Assembly: GCF_001665575.1 (NCBI RefSeq)
Contig: NZ_LZSU01000037.1
Location: 1 to 64,000 of the forward strand
Direction of reading: 5' to 3'
Source of the DNA: Mycobacterium sp. 852013-51886_SCH5428379
Lineage (GTDB): Bacteria > Actinomycetota > Actinomycetes > Mycobacteriales > Mycobacteriaceae
Length of the DNA stretch: 64,000 nt
The notes beneath the pieces are model-generated. The model saw only the letters and a program-made list of their open reading frames with translations. It was not told the DNA's origin and searched no databases. Below are positions 40,158 to 48,767 of this stretch, one piece after another. Within the stretch, counting starts at the first letter, position 1. Every line of letters begins with the position of its first letter. The translations under genes were made by a program, and so were the position numbers.

Positions 40158-41033
40158 CTAGGTTCTTCCGATCCAGGGGACACTGCGGCGTTCCAGCGCA
40201 CGCAGTAGACCGTCGATGACCAGACCCGAGATCCCGATGGCGAAGATGCCGACGAGGACGACGGGGGTGTTGTTGTAGTTGCTGGCGTCCTTGACCACGC
40301 CGCCGATTCCGGGCAGGCCGTTGAACAGTTCGGCGGCGACCACCGAGGAATAGGCCATGCCGACCGCGAGCCGGACGCCGGTGAAGGTCTCGGGCAGCGC
40401 TGAGGGGACCACGACATCGCGGATCACCTCGGCGCGCGACGCCCCCAGGGCGCGGGCGGCCTCGACGAGCCCGACCGGCGCGGCCAGCACGGCGGCCGTG
40501 GTCGCGACCGCCGCCGGCGGCAGGGCCGCGAGCGCGAGCAGCGTGATCTTCGGCGCCTCGTCGATGCCGAGCCAGATCACCAGCAGGAAGAAGTACGCCA
40601 GCGGCGGCAGCGCCCGAAGGAACGTCAACCATGGTTCGAGGACGCCGCGCACCCAGCTGATCGACCCCATCACGAGCCCGAGCGTCACCCCGGCCGCGAC
40701 ACCGATGACGACGCCCACCAGCACCCGGCGCAGCGTCATGTACAGGTGCTCCCACAGTAGGTAGCCCGCGTAGCCGCGAACCCCGTCGTGGGTGGTGGAG
40801 ACGTCGACGAAGGCCTGCCACACGGTCGCCGGGTAGGGCACGAAGGTCTGGTTCCAGACCCCGCTGGCGGCGGCGAGCTGCCAGAGCCCGAAGAACACGG
40901 CCACCGAGATCAGCGGCAGCGCGGCGCGGATCAGCCGGCCGCGCCACCGCCCGGCGGCCGGCACGGCACCGGACGCGCGCGACCGCGACTCGTCCGAGGC
41001 GATAGCCGGGGTGCTGGGGACGAACACCGACAC
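40158..41033 (-). CDS. ABC transporter permease, sulfonate/taurine type
   Basis: This 291-residue permease has six membrane helices and the EAA-type cytoplasmic loop EAARALGASRAEVIRDVVVPSALPETF, as in SsuC/TauC. GTG start at 41033 has GAAGG (41046-41042) at 8-bp spacing. That Shine-Dalgarno is matched by two complementary CCTTC blocks upstream in the same leader, which could sequester it. First structural gene of the operon; its leader contains the Cys-Cys mini-ORF described separately. Confidence 0.9.
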   Translation of the reverse strand: MSVFVPSTPAIASDESRSRASGAVPAAGRWRGRLIRAALPLISVAVFFGLWQLAAASGVWNQTFVPYPATVWQAFVDVSTTHDGVRGYAGYLLWEHLYMTLRRVLVGVVIGVAAGVTLGLVMGSISWVRGVLEPWLTFLRALPPLAYFFLLVIWLGIDEAPKITLLALAALPPAAVATTAAVLAAPVGLVEAARALGASRAEVIRDVVVPSALPETFTGVRLAVGMAYSSVVAAELFNGLPGIGGVVKDASNYNNTPVVLVGIFAIGISGLVIDGLLRALERRSVPWIGRT

Positions 41034-41194
41034 TGTGACGACCTTCGATGGGGAGGGCTGGAGCGGAGAAGAGAAGGGAAGGCAGGCGTCAGCGACAGCA
41101 GTGGTCGGACCGCGCGGCGTTCACCCGGCTATTGGTACCGGTCCGCCTGACCTGGGCGGAAGCGATGAAATCGCGGTGAGTTTTATCCGGCCGG
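41034..41194 (-). promoter_or_regulatory. Leader of the sulfonate-type transporter: cysteine attenuator candidate
   Basis: In the RNA sense this leader holds the 11-codon ORF (41124-41089), then a pyrimidine-rich stretch with two CCTTC blocks (41082-41078 and 41077-41073), then GAAGG (41046-41042), the ribosome-binding site of the permease gene. CCTTC can pair with GAAGG, so the site may be hidden unless a ribosome stalls over the Cys codons. A perfect inverted repeat, GCGAT-gaa-ATCGC, lies at 41162-41174 upstream. No S-box-like SAM riboswitch features were recognised. Confidence 0.55.
41089..41124 (-). CDS. Cys-Cys leader peptide (uORF)
   Basis: GTG at 41124-41122 opens an ORF coding for MNAARSDHCCR and ending in TGA at 41091-41089. 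It ends 55 bp before the permease GTG. Short, often leaderless ORFs with consecutive Cys codons upstream of sulfur-uptake operons are known in mycobacteria as cysteine-responsive attenuators: when Cys-tRNA is scarce the ribosome stalls and downstream translation rises. A weak -10-like TACCAA lies 7 bp before the GTG, so a leaderless start is possible. Sequence is certain; the function is inferred from the pattern and context. Confidence 0.6.
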   Translation of the reverse strand: MNAARSDHCCR

Positions 41195-42748
41195 TCACTC
41201 GGGCTGCCGGCCGCGGGCGTCGAGGCGGCGCAGCACCAGGTCCACGACCGTCGGATCGATGCCGGATTCCGAGCGGGCCGCTACGACAGCATCCCTTGCC
41301 GCAGAGAGCATTTCATCCTTGAGGTCGTTCACTCGCCCAGCGTGTTCACCCTGGTCGCCCGGCGAATCGGCGGGTTCGTAACCCATCGCCTGCCACATGC
41401 GATCGGCGTTGTCCCGCGCGCGGTCGATCGCCTCGGCGTCGGCGCCGTCACGGTCGGCCAGTTCGTCGAGCCGGGTGAAGCCGGCTTCCCGCGCCCGCCG
41501 CAACAGCTCCTGGAACGCGTCGTCGTGTTCGCCGTCGTCGGCGCGCACACCGAGCCGCCGCACCAGCGTCGGCAGCGTCAGCCCCTGCAGCAGCAGCGTC
41601 ACCACGATGACGACGAAGGCGAAGAACACCAGGCGATCCCGTTCCGGGAACTCCGGCGGCAGCGCCAGCACCGCGGCCAGTGTCACCACCCCGCGCATCC
41701 CCGCCCAGGAGGACACCGTCATCTCGCGCCAGCCGATGGGTTCGGCGATATGGCTCTTGCGCCGGTGCAGCCGTTCGTCGATGCCTGCCACCGGGAAGAT
41801 CCACAGGAACCGGATGACGATGACGACGAGGGTGATCACCAGAGCGTCGCGGATCAGCCCGCTCAGCGGTGCATCAATGCTCATCGCGACTGCCCGGAGT
41901 TCGAGCCCGACGAACGCGAATGCCGCACCGGTGACGAGCAGTTCGACGATCTCCCAGGTGGTGCCGGTCACCAGCCGGGTCTTGGAGGATTCGGCGTCGC
42001 CGTAGCGGCTGAGCGCCAGCGCCACCGTCACCACTGCGAGCACCCCGCTGCCGTGCGCCGCGTCGGCGGCGGCGTACGCCACGAACGGCACCACCAACAC
42101 CAGCGCGCTGCCTGCGGGGTGCGCGGGCAGCCGGGTGACGAGGAACCGGGCGGCCGCCGCGATCACCAGTCCGATCAGCACGCCCAGCACCACCGCCAGC
42201 CCGAACGCCTTCGCGGTCCCCAACGGTGAGACCGCGCCGGTCAGCGTGGCGGCCACCGCGACCTCGTAGAGGACCAGGGCGGTCGCATCGTTGGACAGCC
42301 CCTCCCCCTCCAGGATGGTGCGCAGCCTTCGCGGGATACCGAGTTTGCGCGCGACGGCCGTCGCCGCGATCGGGTCCGGCGGCGCGACGGCCGCCCCGAG
42401 TGCGATCGCCGCGATCAGGGGAACGGTCGGCACCAGCGCGTGCAGGGTGGCGCCGACGGCGAACGCGGTGACGGCGACCAGCGCGACGGCCAGCAGCATG
42501 ATCGGGCGCCGGTTGTCCAGGAACTCCCGCCAGGACGTGCGACGGGCGGCGGCGAACAGCAGCGGCGGCAGCACCAGCGGGAGGATCAGCTCCGGGGGCG
42601 GGGTCGGCACCGGAATGCCGGGGACGAAGGCCAGCAGCAGACCGAACGCCAGCAGCACCGCCGGATAGGGCAGCGACCAGCGTTCAGCGAGGGGCGCCAG
42701 GACGACGGTGGCCGCCATGAGGACCAGCAGCATCGTGAAGGCGGCCAC
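41195..42748 (-). CDS. Na+/H+ antiporter, CPA1 (NhaP/SLC9) type
   Basis: This 517-residue protein has about twelve membrane helices. Ion-site motifs of the bacterial CPA1 family are present: VAPPDPIAATAVARKLGIP and the LEGEGLSNDATALVLYE segment, plus SWAGMRGVVTLAAVLALP. A C-terminal cytosolic tail of about 110 residues follows (DELADRDGADAEAIDRARD). GTG 42748 has AAAGGA 6 bp upstream. It starts 11 bp after the stop of the glycosyltransferase operon on the same strand and may be co-transcribed. It exchanges Na+ (or K+) for protons across the inner membrane. Confidence 0.9.
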   Translation of the reverse strand: MAAFTMLLVLMAATVVLAPLAERWSLPYPAVLLAFGLLLAFVPGIPVPTPPPELILPLVLPPLLFAAARRTSWREFLDNRRPIMLLAVALVAVTAFAVGATLHALVPTVPLIAAIALGAAVAPPDPIAATAVARKLGIPRRLRTILEGEGLSNDATALVLYEVAVAATLTGAVSPLGTAKAFGLAVVLGVLIGLVIAAAARFLVTRLPAHPAGSALVLVVPFVAYAAADAAHGSGVLAVVTVALALSRYGDAESSKTRLVTGTTWEIVELLVTGAAFAFVGLELRAVAMSIDAPLSGLIRDALVITLVVIVIRFLWIFPVAGIDERLHRRKSHIAEPIGWREMTVSSWAGMRGVVTLAAVLALPPEFPERDRLVFFAFVVIVVTLLLQGLTLPTLVRRLGVRADDGEHDDAFQELLRRAREAGFTRLDELADRDGADAEAIDRARDNADRMWQAMGYEPADSPGDQGEHAGRVNDLKDEMLSAARDAVVAARSESGIDPTVVDLVLRRLDARGRQPE

Positions 42749-42759
42749 TCGAGGTCCTT

Positions 42760-43575
42760 TCAGGAAGGTGTGAGAACGATGTCTCCACCGCGCCGCGAGA
42801 TCAAACCGGCCCGCTCGAATCCGTCCAGCCACCCCGGCATCGGCCACCGGTCCCAGCGCCGGTGGAAGGTCTGGGCGTTGGCGACGATCTCCGCGAGGTG
42901 TTCGACGGGCGGGTCGGAGACCGGGTGGTGCTGGTGGTAAGCATGCGCACCGCCCACCCAGACCAGCGGGACCCCGCGCTCGTGCGCGACGGCGCCGAAA
43001 TCGGTGTCCTCACCGCCGTATCCGGTGTACTCCTCGCAGAATCCGCCGAGCAGCCGCCACGTCTCGGCCGTCACCGCGAATGACAGCGACCAGAACAGAT
43101 CGTGACCGTCGGCGATGATCAGTTCGTCCGGACCGGGGACCGGCCGGCCCGGATGCGGTCGCGTCATCGCGGCGAGGTCCCCGACCCGATAGCCGTCATC
43201 GCCGGGCGGCGGCAGATAGGTGACCGGTCCGCTGAACAATGCCGGCCCGGCGGCATCGGCACAGACCTCGGCGTACCGGCCGACGAGTGCGTCGCCCGGG
43301 ATGCAGTCGACGTCGAGGAAGGTCAGCACGTCGGCGCCGCGCTCCAGGGCGGCGGCGGCGCCGAGGTTGCGGGCTTGCGCCAGCGGTAGGCCCGACGGCG
43401 TTGTGGGACAGTCGATCACCACGGCGGTCGGGTCCACCACGGCGGCGATGCCGGGATCGTCGATCGCGACCACGATGCGCAGCTCCGGCCGCAGCGTCGA
43501 CCGGCGCAGTCCCGCGTCCTGCAGTCGCAGATGCCGGTGCCGGCCGTGAGCGACGGTCACCACCGCGACGGTCAT
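42760..43575 (-). CDS. GT2-family glycosyltransferase (galactosyltransferase-7C type)
   Basis: This 271-residue GT-A protein has an N-terminal nucleotide-binding fold, DxD in LTFLDVDCIPG (Asp88/Asp90), and the acceptor/metal loop GYGGEDTDFG (187-190 GGED), which marks the beta-galactosyltransferase-like C-terminal domain. No membrane segments. ATG 43575 overlaps the upstream GT stop by 4 bp. Fourth and last glycosyltransferase of the minus-strand arm of the glycan cluster. Donor and acceptor are not known. Confidence 0.85.
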   Translation of the reverse strand: MTVAVVTVAHGRHRHLRLQDAGLRRSTLRPELRIVVAIDDPGIAAVVDPTAVVIDCPTTPSGLPLAQARNLGAAAALERGADVLTFLDVDCIPGDALVGRYAEVCADAAGPALFSGPVTYLPPPGDDGYRVGDLAAMTRPHPGRPVPGPDELIIADGHDLFWSLSFAVTAETWRLLGGFCEEYTGYGGEDTDFGAVAHERGVPLVWVGGAHAYHQHHPVSDPPVEHLAEIVANAQTFHRRWDRWPMPGWLDGFERAGLISRRGGDIVLTPS

Positions 43576-44561
43576 GCCGAGATCACCGCGGCCGCCCGCG
43601 CTGCGGCGCCCCGGCCGCGCAGGCGTTCCCACCGGGTGGGGTCGAGGGCCGCGGTGGCGGCCAGCAGCTCCGGCCAATCGCCGGGCGACGGCCATGCCGG
43701 TGCGGTGACGGCGACACCCGCCTCGGCGAGGGCGATCGCGGTCGCGTGCTGCTCCCGGAACGGCCGCTGCTGCGGAATCACCACGGCGGGCACGCGCGCC
43801 GTCGACACGTCGGCGACCGCGTTCTGCCCGGCGTGGGTGATCACGACGTCGGCGCCGGTGAGCACCGGCCACAGGTCGTCGATCCACCCGCCGTCACCAC
43901 CCGCGGCCACCCACCGGTGGCCGGGCGCTGCGTGCCGCAGCTGATCCAGGGCGTCCCGGGGCACTTCCGAACCACCCGCTCCGGCCAGCAGCAGACCGGT
44001 CCGTGGACCGTCCGACGGCGGGGCCGGCGCCATCCCGTCGAAGCGGCTGATCACGCCCACGTAGTGGGTCCGGGTGTCGTACCGATGCAGCCACTGCGGG
44101 CGGTAGACGTCGTCGGACCACGGGGCGACGATCGCCTCGGCGATGTCGTAGGCCAGCCCGTGGACGGCGTCGTCGCGGTCGCCCGGCATCGCCATGACGG
44201 TCACCGGGACACCGGCGAGCCGGCACAGCAACGCCACCTCCACCGAGACGTCGACGACCATCCGGCGCGGCCGCACCGACGCCATGGCGGCCAGCAGCAG
44301 CGCCGACCGGTCCGCGAGACCGTCCACGCCGACCGGCGCCCAGTGCAGCCTGCCGTGAGCCGTCGGGTCGACGGGGTCGCCGGCCGGTGCGAGGTGGTCC
44401 GGTACGTCCATCGGTAGCCGCACCCAGTCATCCCCGTCGCGCAGCCCGGCCGGCCGCGGCAGGGAGGAGAAGAAGACCGCGTTCTCGCTCAGATGCGCGC
44501 TGATGGCCAGCGCCCGGGTCAGGTGCCCGCGGCCGTGGTGGTGCACGTAGTAGCCGATCAC
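43572..44561 (-). CDS. GT-B glycosyltransferase, MurG/GT28-like
   Basis: This 329-residue protein opens with VIGYYVHHHGRGHLTRALAI, the glycine-rich GxGHxxR loop of MurG-like enzymes. It ends with the nucleotide-sugar-binding segment ITHAGQNAVADVSTARVPAVVIPQ and then RPFREQHATAIAL, the typical GT28 C-terminal pattern. GTG 44561 overlaps the upstream stop by 4 bp. It is probably membrane-associated on the cytosolic side and uses a UDP-sugar; the sugar and acceptor are unknown. Part of the coupled minus-strand arm. Confidence 0.82.
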   Translation of the reverse strand: MIGYYVHHHGRGHLTRALAISAHLSENAVFFSSLPRPAGLRDGDDWVRLPMDVPDHLAPAGDPVDPTAHGRLHWAPVGVDGLADRSALLLAAMASVRPRRMVVDVSVEVALLCRLAGVPVTVMAMPGDRDDAVHGLAYDIAEAIVAPWSDDVYRPQWLHRYDTRTHYVGVISRFDGMAPAPPSDGPRTGLLLAGAGGSEVPRDALDQLRHAAPGHRWVAAGGDGGWIDDLWPVLTGADVVITHAGQNAVADVSTARVPAVVIPQQRPFREQHATAIALAEAGVAVTAPAWPSPGDWPELLAATAALDPTRWERLRGRGAAARAAAVISA

Positions 44562-45652
44562 GCCGACACCCGCTCCGGCTCGGCGGCATCGATGAGCTGC
44601 CGGTAGCGGGCCAGGTAGCGCTCCACCATCACCGCCTGTGAGCAGTGCGCCTCCGCGCGGGCGCGGACCGGCCCGCGGGGCAGCCGTGCGGCCGCACACA
44701 TCGCCTGGGCGAGGGCTTCGACGTCTCCTGGCGGCGCGAGCCGACCGCTCGCATCGTCGATCGTCTCGGGGATGCCGCCGCGGGCGACGGCGGCCACGGG
44801 CGTACCGCAGGCGAGCGCCTCGGCGGTGACGAGGCCGTACGGCTCCTCCCAGCGCGGCGTCACCAGCGCGACCGCGGCGCCGCCGACGAGTTCGTTGAGT
44901 TCGTCGCGCCGCAGGTGGCCCTCGTAGAGCACGGACCCGCCCAGAAGCGGCCGCACCTCCTGGTCGAAGTAGGCCGGGTCCCCGATCGGGCCCGCGATCC
45001 GCAGGGGAAACCCCGCCCGCCGGGCTGCGGCCACCGCGTCGGGCAGACCCTTCTCCGGGACCAGGCGTCCGCTCCATACCGCGTAATCGCCGCCCGTGCC
45101 GGGCAGCCAATCGTCGAGATCGATGCCGTTGGGAATGACCGGCACCGGCCCGTTGACCGGTTCCCACTGGCGGGCGGTGAACGCGCTGACCGCGGCGAAT
45201 TCGCCTGCCACCCCGCCGGGTAGGGCGACGGCCTGTTCGAGCCATTTGAGCGGCGGGGTGTGCAGCGTGGTCAGCATCGGCACCGGCAGCGTCCGCGCCA
45301 TCGCCAGCGGGAGGTAGTGCAAGCTGTGGTTGTGCACGATGTCGAACGAATACCGCAGCCGATCAGCAAGATTCAGCATCACCGACAGGTAGGCGTGCGT
45401 CTCGTGAACCACCCAGTCCGGCACCGAGGGGTCTCCACGGGACGCGTCGGACATCTCCAGGGTGTGCACCGGGAGCACTTCCCAGGGCAGATCGACCTCG
45501 GAGCCCGGCGCGGCGAACATCGTCACCGAATGTCCCGCGGCGGTGAGGGCATGGGCGAACTGGTACACGAACGCCTCGAGGCCGCCGGCGAACGGCTGCC
45601 GCACGGGGTAGCGCGCCGAGGCGATCAGCGCGATCCGGAGCGCGCGGGTCAC
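44558..45652 (-). CDS. GT4-family glycosyltransferase
   Basis: This 364-residue GT-B protein has N-terminal GGLEAFVYQFAHALTAAGHSVTMFA and C-terminal VWSGRLVPEKGLPDAVAAA, then the conserved WEEPYGLVTAEALACGTPVAAVARGGIPE (E-x7-E motif). GTG 45652 overlaps the upstream GT stop by 4 bp. It carries no membrane segment and acts in the cytosol on a lipid-linked or protein acceptor. Second gene of the minus arm of the glycan cluster. Confidence 0.88.
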   Translation of the reverse strand: MTRALRIALIASARYPVRQPFAGGLEAFVYQFAHALTAAGHSVTMFAAPGSEVDLPWEVLPVHTLEMSDASRGDPSVPDWVVHETHAYLSVMLNLADRLRYSFDIVHNHSLHYLPLAMARTLPVPMLTTLHTPPLKWLEQAVALPGGVAGEFAAVSAFTARQWEPVNGPVPVIPNGIDLDDWLPGTGGDYAVWSGRLVPEKGLPDAVAAARRAGFPLRIAGPIGDPAYFDQEVRPLLGGSVLYEGHLRRDELNELVGGAAVALVTPRWEEPYGLVTAEALACGTPVAAVARGGIPETIDDASGRLAPPGDVEALAQAMCAAARLPRGPVRARAEAHCSQAVMVERYLARYRQLIDAAEPERVSA

Positions 45653-46731
45653 GCGGCGGATATCTGCGCGAGCAACGCACGGTAGAGGTCGGTCGTCTCC
45701 TGCCTGACTTCCCGAAGTTGCTGCTTCCGCAGCGCTCTTCGCTCACCGGCGTTCGCCCGGCGGTGCTCGGCGAGTGCAAGTCCCTCGTCGACGGCACCGC
45801 GCAGACTCTCGGCGAGTTCGCTGCCGAAGCGGTAGACCGGATCGCCGTGCTGTTCGTGGAAGTGACCGCACCCGGGGACGATCGCGGCGACGCCGGCGTC
45901 GTAACACGCCTCCACCCAGCCGGAGTGGGTTCCGAAGCGGTACGGCAGCACCAGGACGTCGATCTGTCCGAGGTAGTCCTGCAGTTCGCGGTCGGTGAAA
46001 CGCGGGTGCACGCGGACGTCGACGCCGCGTCCGGCCAGATCCGCGAGCCGCTCGTCGGTGAGCGCACCGGCCCGGGGAGAGCGGCGCACATCCTCGTCGA
46101 CGTCGAGTCGCAGTCGCCATGCGGGCTGGTCGACGGCGAGCAGGGCCTCGAGTACCGGCAGGGGATCGATGTTGGCGCGCAACGACTTCGCGTGCACGGC
46201 GACCACCGGCGTCGGGGTGGTCCGGCGGTGTGCGCCGATACCGTCGAGCGGCAGTACGTGCGGGTGCGGGATCACCGCGGCGCGCCGGCCCCACCGCTCG
46301 GCGATGGCGGCGGCCGCCCCCGGAGTGAGGGTGATGACCCCGTCGGCCGCCGGGATCAGCTCATCCAGCCTCGCCAGATGTTCCCGGGGGTCGGCGAAGT
46401 GCGGGTTGTGCAGATCGTGGACGGTCACCACCAGCGGCACCCGGCGCTCGGCGAGCACCCCGGCCACCTCGCGCAGCGCGGCAGGCGGGGTGGAGTCGTA
46501 TCCGAAGTGCACGTGCATGACGTCGAAGTACCCGAATTCCTCGGTGAGGAACATCGCGTCGAGCAGCCGCGGCGGCCACCACTGGTCGATCGACGTCGCG
46601 CCGATCGGACGTGGATCATCAAGCAGCAGAACATTTTCAGGGTCGGTGATGGCGCGCACGTAAGGGTGCGCAGCAGGGACCGAGGCAACTACGATCAATG
46701 ACCATCCGTCGTGCAGGCAGGGGCGGCACAC
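45649..46731 (-). CDS. GT4-like glycosyltransferase
   Basis: This 360-residue GT-B protein has an N-terminal domain with MHVHFGYDSTPPAAL and VVTVHDLHNPHFADP and a C-terminal half with LVLPYRFGTHSGWVEACYDAGVAAIVPG. The usual glutamate pair of GT4 is partly altered (WVEACYDAG). Two starts are possible: GTG 46731 or TTG 46698, where the fold begins; I keep the longer with low certainty. First gene of the minus arm and divergent from the WcbI-like gene across 66 bp. Confidence 0.78.
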   Translation of the reverse strand: MCRPCLHDGWSLIVVASVPAAHPYVRAITDPENVLLLDDPRPIGATSIDQWWPPRLLDAMFLTEEFGYFDVMHVHFGYDSTPPAALREVAGVLAERRVPLVVTVHDLHNPHFADPREHLARLDELIPAADGVITLTPGAAAAIAERWGRRAAVIPHPHVLPLDGIGAHRRTTPTPVVAVHAKSLRANIDPLPVLEALLAVDQPAWRLRLDVDEDVRRSPRAGALTDERLADLAGRGVDVRVHPRFTDRELQDYLGQIDVLVLPYRFGTHSGWVEACYDAGVAAIVPGCGHFHEQHGDPVYRFGSELAESLRGAVDEGLALAEHRRANAGERRALRKQQLREVRQETTDLYRALLAQISAA

Positions 46732-46784
46732 CCTCGCCCCTTGCTAGACGATTGCGCCAACGACTTTGTATCACGATCGGCGCC

Positions 46785-46790
46785 TACTCT
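46785..46790 (+). promoter_or_regulatory. -10 element of the WcbI-like gene
   Basis: TACTCT (fits TANNNT) lies 7 bp before the GTG at 46798, predicting a leaderless transcript starting at that codon. No good -35 was seen at 16-18 bp. This is the only strong element in the 66-bp divergent gap (46732-46797); the opposite arm has no recognisable promoter. Confidence 0.45.
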
Positions 46791-46797
46791 CGACGTG

Positions 46798-47751
46798 GTG
46801 AACGACGCTGACGCGGGCCGGGTGTGGCACTACCGGGACTTCTACCGCCCGCCCGGGACGCCGCCGCCGACGTCCGAGCCGCTGTGGCTGGTCGTCGGCA
46901 ACTGTCAGGCCGAGGCGTTGCGGCTGATCCTCGACGCGGTGCCGCAGCGGCCGTACCGGACCGCCCGCATCCCACCGGTCCACGAGCTGCAGCAGTCCGA
47001 TCTGCGCCACCTCGACGACCTGCTCCGCGAGACCGCGGTGCTCATCGCGCAGCCGATCCGAGATGACTACCGGGACCTCCCGATCGGTACCGCCCAGCTC
47101 GCCGGACGGTTACCCCGAGGATCAAAAGTGGTGCGGTGGCCTGTGATTCGATACGCGGGGCTCTACCCGTTCCAGGCCATCGTGCGCAATCCGGCCGACC
47201 GTTCGATCACCCCTGACCCGCTGCCGTACCACGACCTGCGCACGATCGTGGCCGCGCGCGACGGCAGGCCCGCCGACGCGGCCTGGGACGTCGAGGTGTC
47301 GGCGGCACAATTGCGCGCGGTGGCCGAGGCGAGCCGGGAGGAGCTCGCCCGCCGCGAACGCGCCCAGACCGATGTGGGCGTCTCCGACGTGCTGACTGCA
47401 CACGGCGCCGATGCCGCGCACACGATCAACCACCCGGGCAACGGCGTCCTGGCCGACCTCGCCCGCCGAGTGATGCGTCATGAAAATGTCACACTGTCGG
47501 TCACCCCGCCGGCGCGGGCGCTGCTCGGCTCGATCATTGCACCGCTGGAGGCCAGGGTGCTTGCGGCGTTGGGCATCGATACGCCACCGCGACCGAATTG
47601 GCAAGCTCCGCAGCGCAGCTGGACACCTGACGAGGTGCACACCGCGGCGCTGCGGTGGTACCGGGACCATCCGGAGTTCGTCCCGCTGGCCTTCGAACGA
47701 CACGCACGCACCCTCGACCTCCTCGGACTGACGGCGGGCGTGGCCGGGTGA
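46798..47751 (+). CDS. WcbI-like polysaccharide biosynthesis protein
   Basis: About 317 residues with the WcbI hallmark near the N-terminus: EPLWLVVGNCQAEALRLIL (GNCQA at 34-38), followed by VLIAQPIRDDY and KVVRWPVIRYAGLYPFQ. WcbI of Burkholderia capsule clusters binds CoA and is thought to be an acetyltransferase. GTG 46798 is supported by a -10 box 7 bp upstream; GTG 46795 is next to it. It overlaps the next GT gene by 4 bp. First gene of the plus-strand arm of the glycan cluster, suggesting O-acetylation of the glycan; this is inference. Confidence 0.8.
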   Translation: MNDADAGRVWHYRDFYRPPGTPPPTSEPLWLVVGNCQAEALRLILDAVPQRPYRTARIPPVHELQQSDLRHLDDLLRETAVLIAQPIRDDYRDLPIGTAQLAGRLPRGSKVVRWPVIRYAGLYPFQAIVRNPADRSITPDPLPYHDLRTIVAARDGRPADAAWDVEVSAAQLRAVAEASREELARRERAQTDVGVSDVLTAHGADAAHTINHPGNGVLADLARRVMRHENVTLSVTPPARALLGSIIAPLEARVLAALGIDTPPRPNWQAPQRSWTPDEVHTAALRWYRDHPEFVPLAFERHARTLDLLGLTAGVAG

Positions 47752-48767
47752 CCGCTGCAACCCCCGTCACCCATCTGATCGTCGGCCCCGCCGAACACGG
47801 CGTCACCCGGTTCGGCATTGATCTCGCACAGTCGCTGCGCGACAACGGATTCGATCATCCGCACCTGCGGGCCGCCGATGCCGACGCCGCGCTGCGGTTG
47901 CCGCCGCAGGGTGCGCTGCATCTGCAGTTCACCGACCGCGTCTTCGGCCGTACACCGGAAGAGGCCGCCGAGGCGGTGCGCGCGGTGGTGGATGGCATCC
48001 GGGGACGCGGTGGCCGGGTGACCGCAACCCTGCACGATCTGCCGCAGCCGTCCGACGGCACGCACCACCACCGGCGCCGGACGGCCTACGCCCAGGTCGT
48101 CGCCCTGCTCGACGGGGTGGTCGTCAACAGCGAACATGAACGCATCCTGTTGGCCGAGGACGACCTGCAACCGCGCCGGGTCGCCGTGGTGCCGCTACCG
48201 GTGCAGGCCGTCAGCGCCTCACCACCACCGCACGACGGCCCGCGGACCGTCGGCATCTTCGGTTTTCTGTATCCGGGCAAAGGCCACGCCGAAGTCGTCG
48301 CCGCCCTGGCCGGACTGGTGCCCGAGGTCGGGATCGTCGCCCTGGGCGCGCCCTCGCCCGGTCACGCCGACCTGGTCGACCAGCTGACCGACGAATGTGC
48401 CCGCAGCGCACGATCTTTCCGAGTCACCGGACACCTCCCCGATGACGAGGTCGCCCACGCGCTGCAGGCGGTCACCGTGCCGGTCGCACCGCACCGGCAC
48501 GTATCCGCCTCCGGTTCGCTCAACTCCTGGATCGGCGCCGGCAGGCGGCCGCTCGCACCGGCCAACCGCTACAGCCGCGAGGTGCACGCGCGCAATCCGG
48601 ACGCCGTCCTGCTCTATCCCGACACCCCCGCGGGCCTGCGGGACGCGCTCCTGGCCACCCTCGACCGGCCTGCGGTGACGTGGCTGCCGCCGGGCACGAC
48701 CTGCACCCCGTCGCGGGCCGACGCCGCCGGCCAGTACGCGGGCCTGCTGGAACAGTGGCATCGATGA
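47748..48767 (+). CDS. GT4-like glycosyltransferase
   Basis: This 339-residue GT-B-type protein has an N-terminal domain with GVTRFGIDLAQSLRDNGF and VTATLHDLPQPSDGTHHHRR, a VVNSEHER segment before the linker, and a C-terminal GIFGFLYPGKGHAEVVAAL followed by GHLPDDEVAHALQAVTVPVAPH. The usual strong GT4 E-x7-E is replaced by SGSLNSWIGAGRRPLAP, so the type of donor is uncertain. GTG 47748 overlaps the WcbI-like stop by 4 bp and its own stop overlaps the next ATG by 4 bp. Confidence 0.75.
   Translation: MTAATPVTHLIVGPAEHGVTRFGIDLAQSLRDNGFDHPHLRAADADAALRLPPQGALHLQFTDRVFGRTPEEAAEAVRAVVDGIRGRGGRVTATLHDLPQPSDGTHHHRRRTAYAQVVALLDGVVVNSEHERILLAEDDLQPRRVAVVPLPVQAVSASPPPHDGPRTVGIFGFLYPGKGHAEVVAALAGLVPEVGIVALGAPSPGHADLVDQLTDECARSARSFRVTGHLPDDEVAHALQAVTVPVAPHRHVSASGSLNSWIGAGRRPLAPANRYSREVHARNPDAVLLYPDTPAGLRDALLATLDRPAVTWLPPGTTCTPSRADAAGQYAGLLEQWHR

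Noticed and set aside
41034..41194. SAM or other sulfur riboswitch before the transporter
   Set aside because: No multi-stem conserved core could be recognised; the Cys-codon ORF explains sulfur control more simply.
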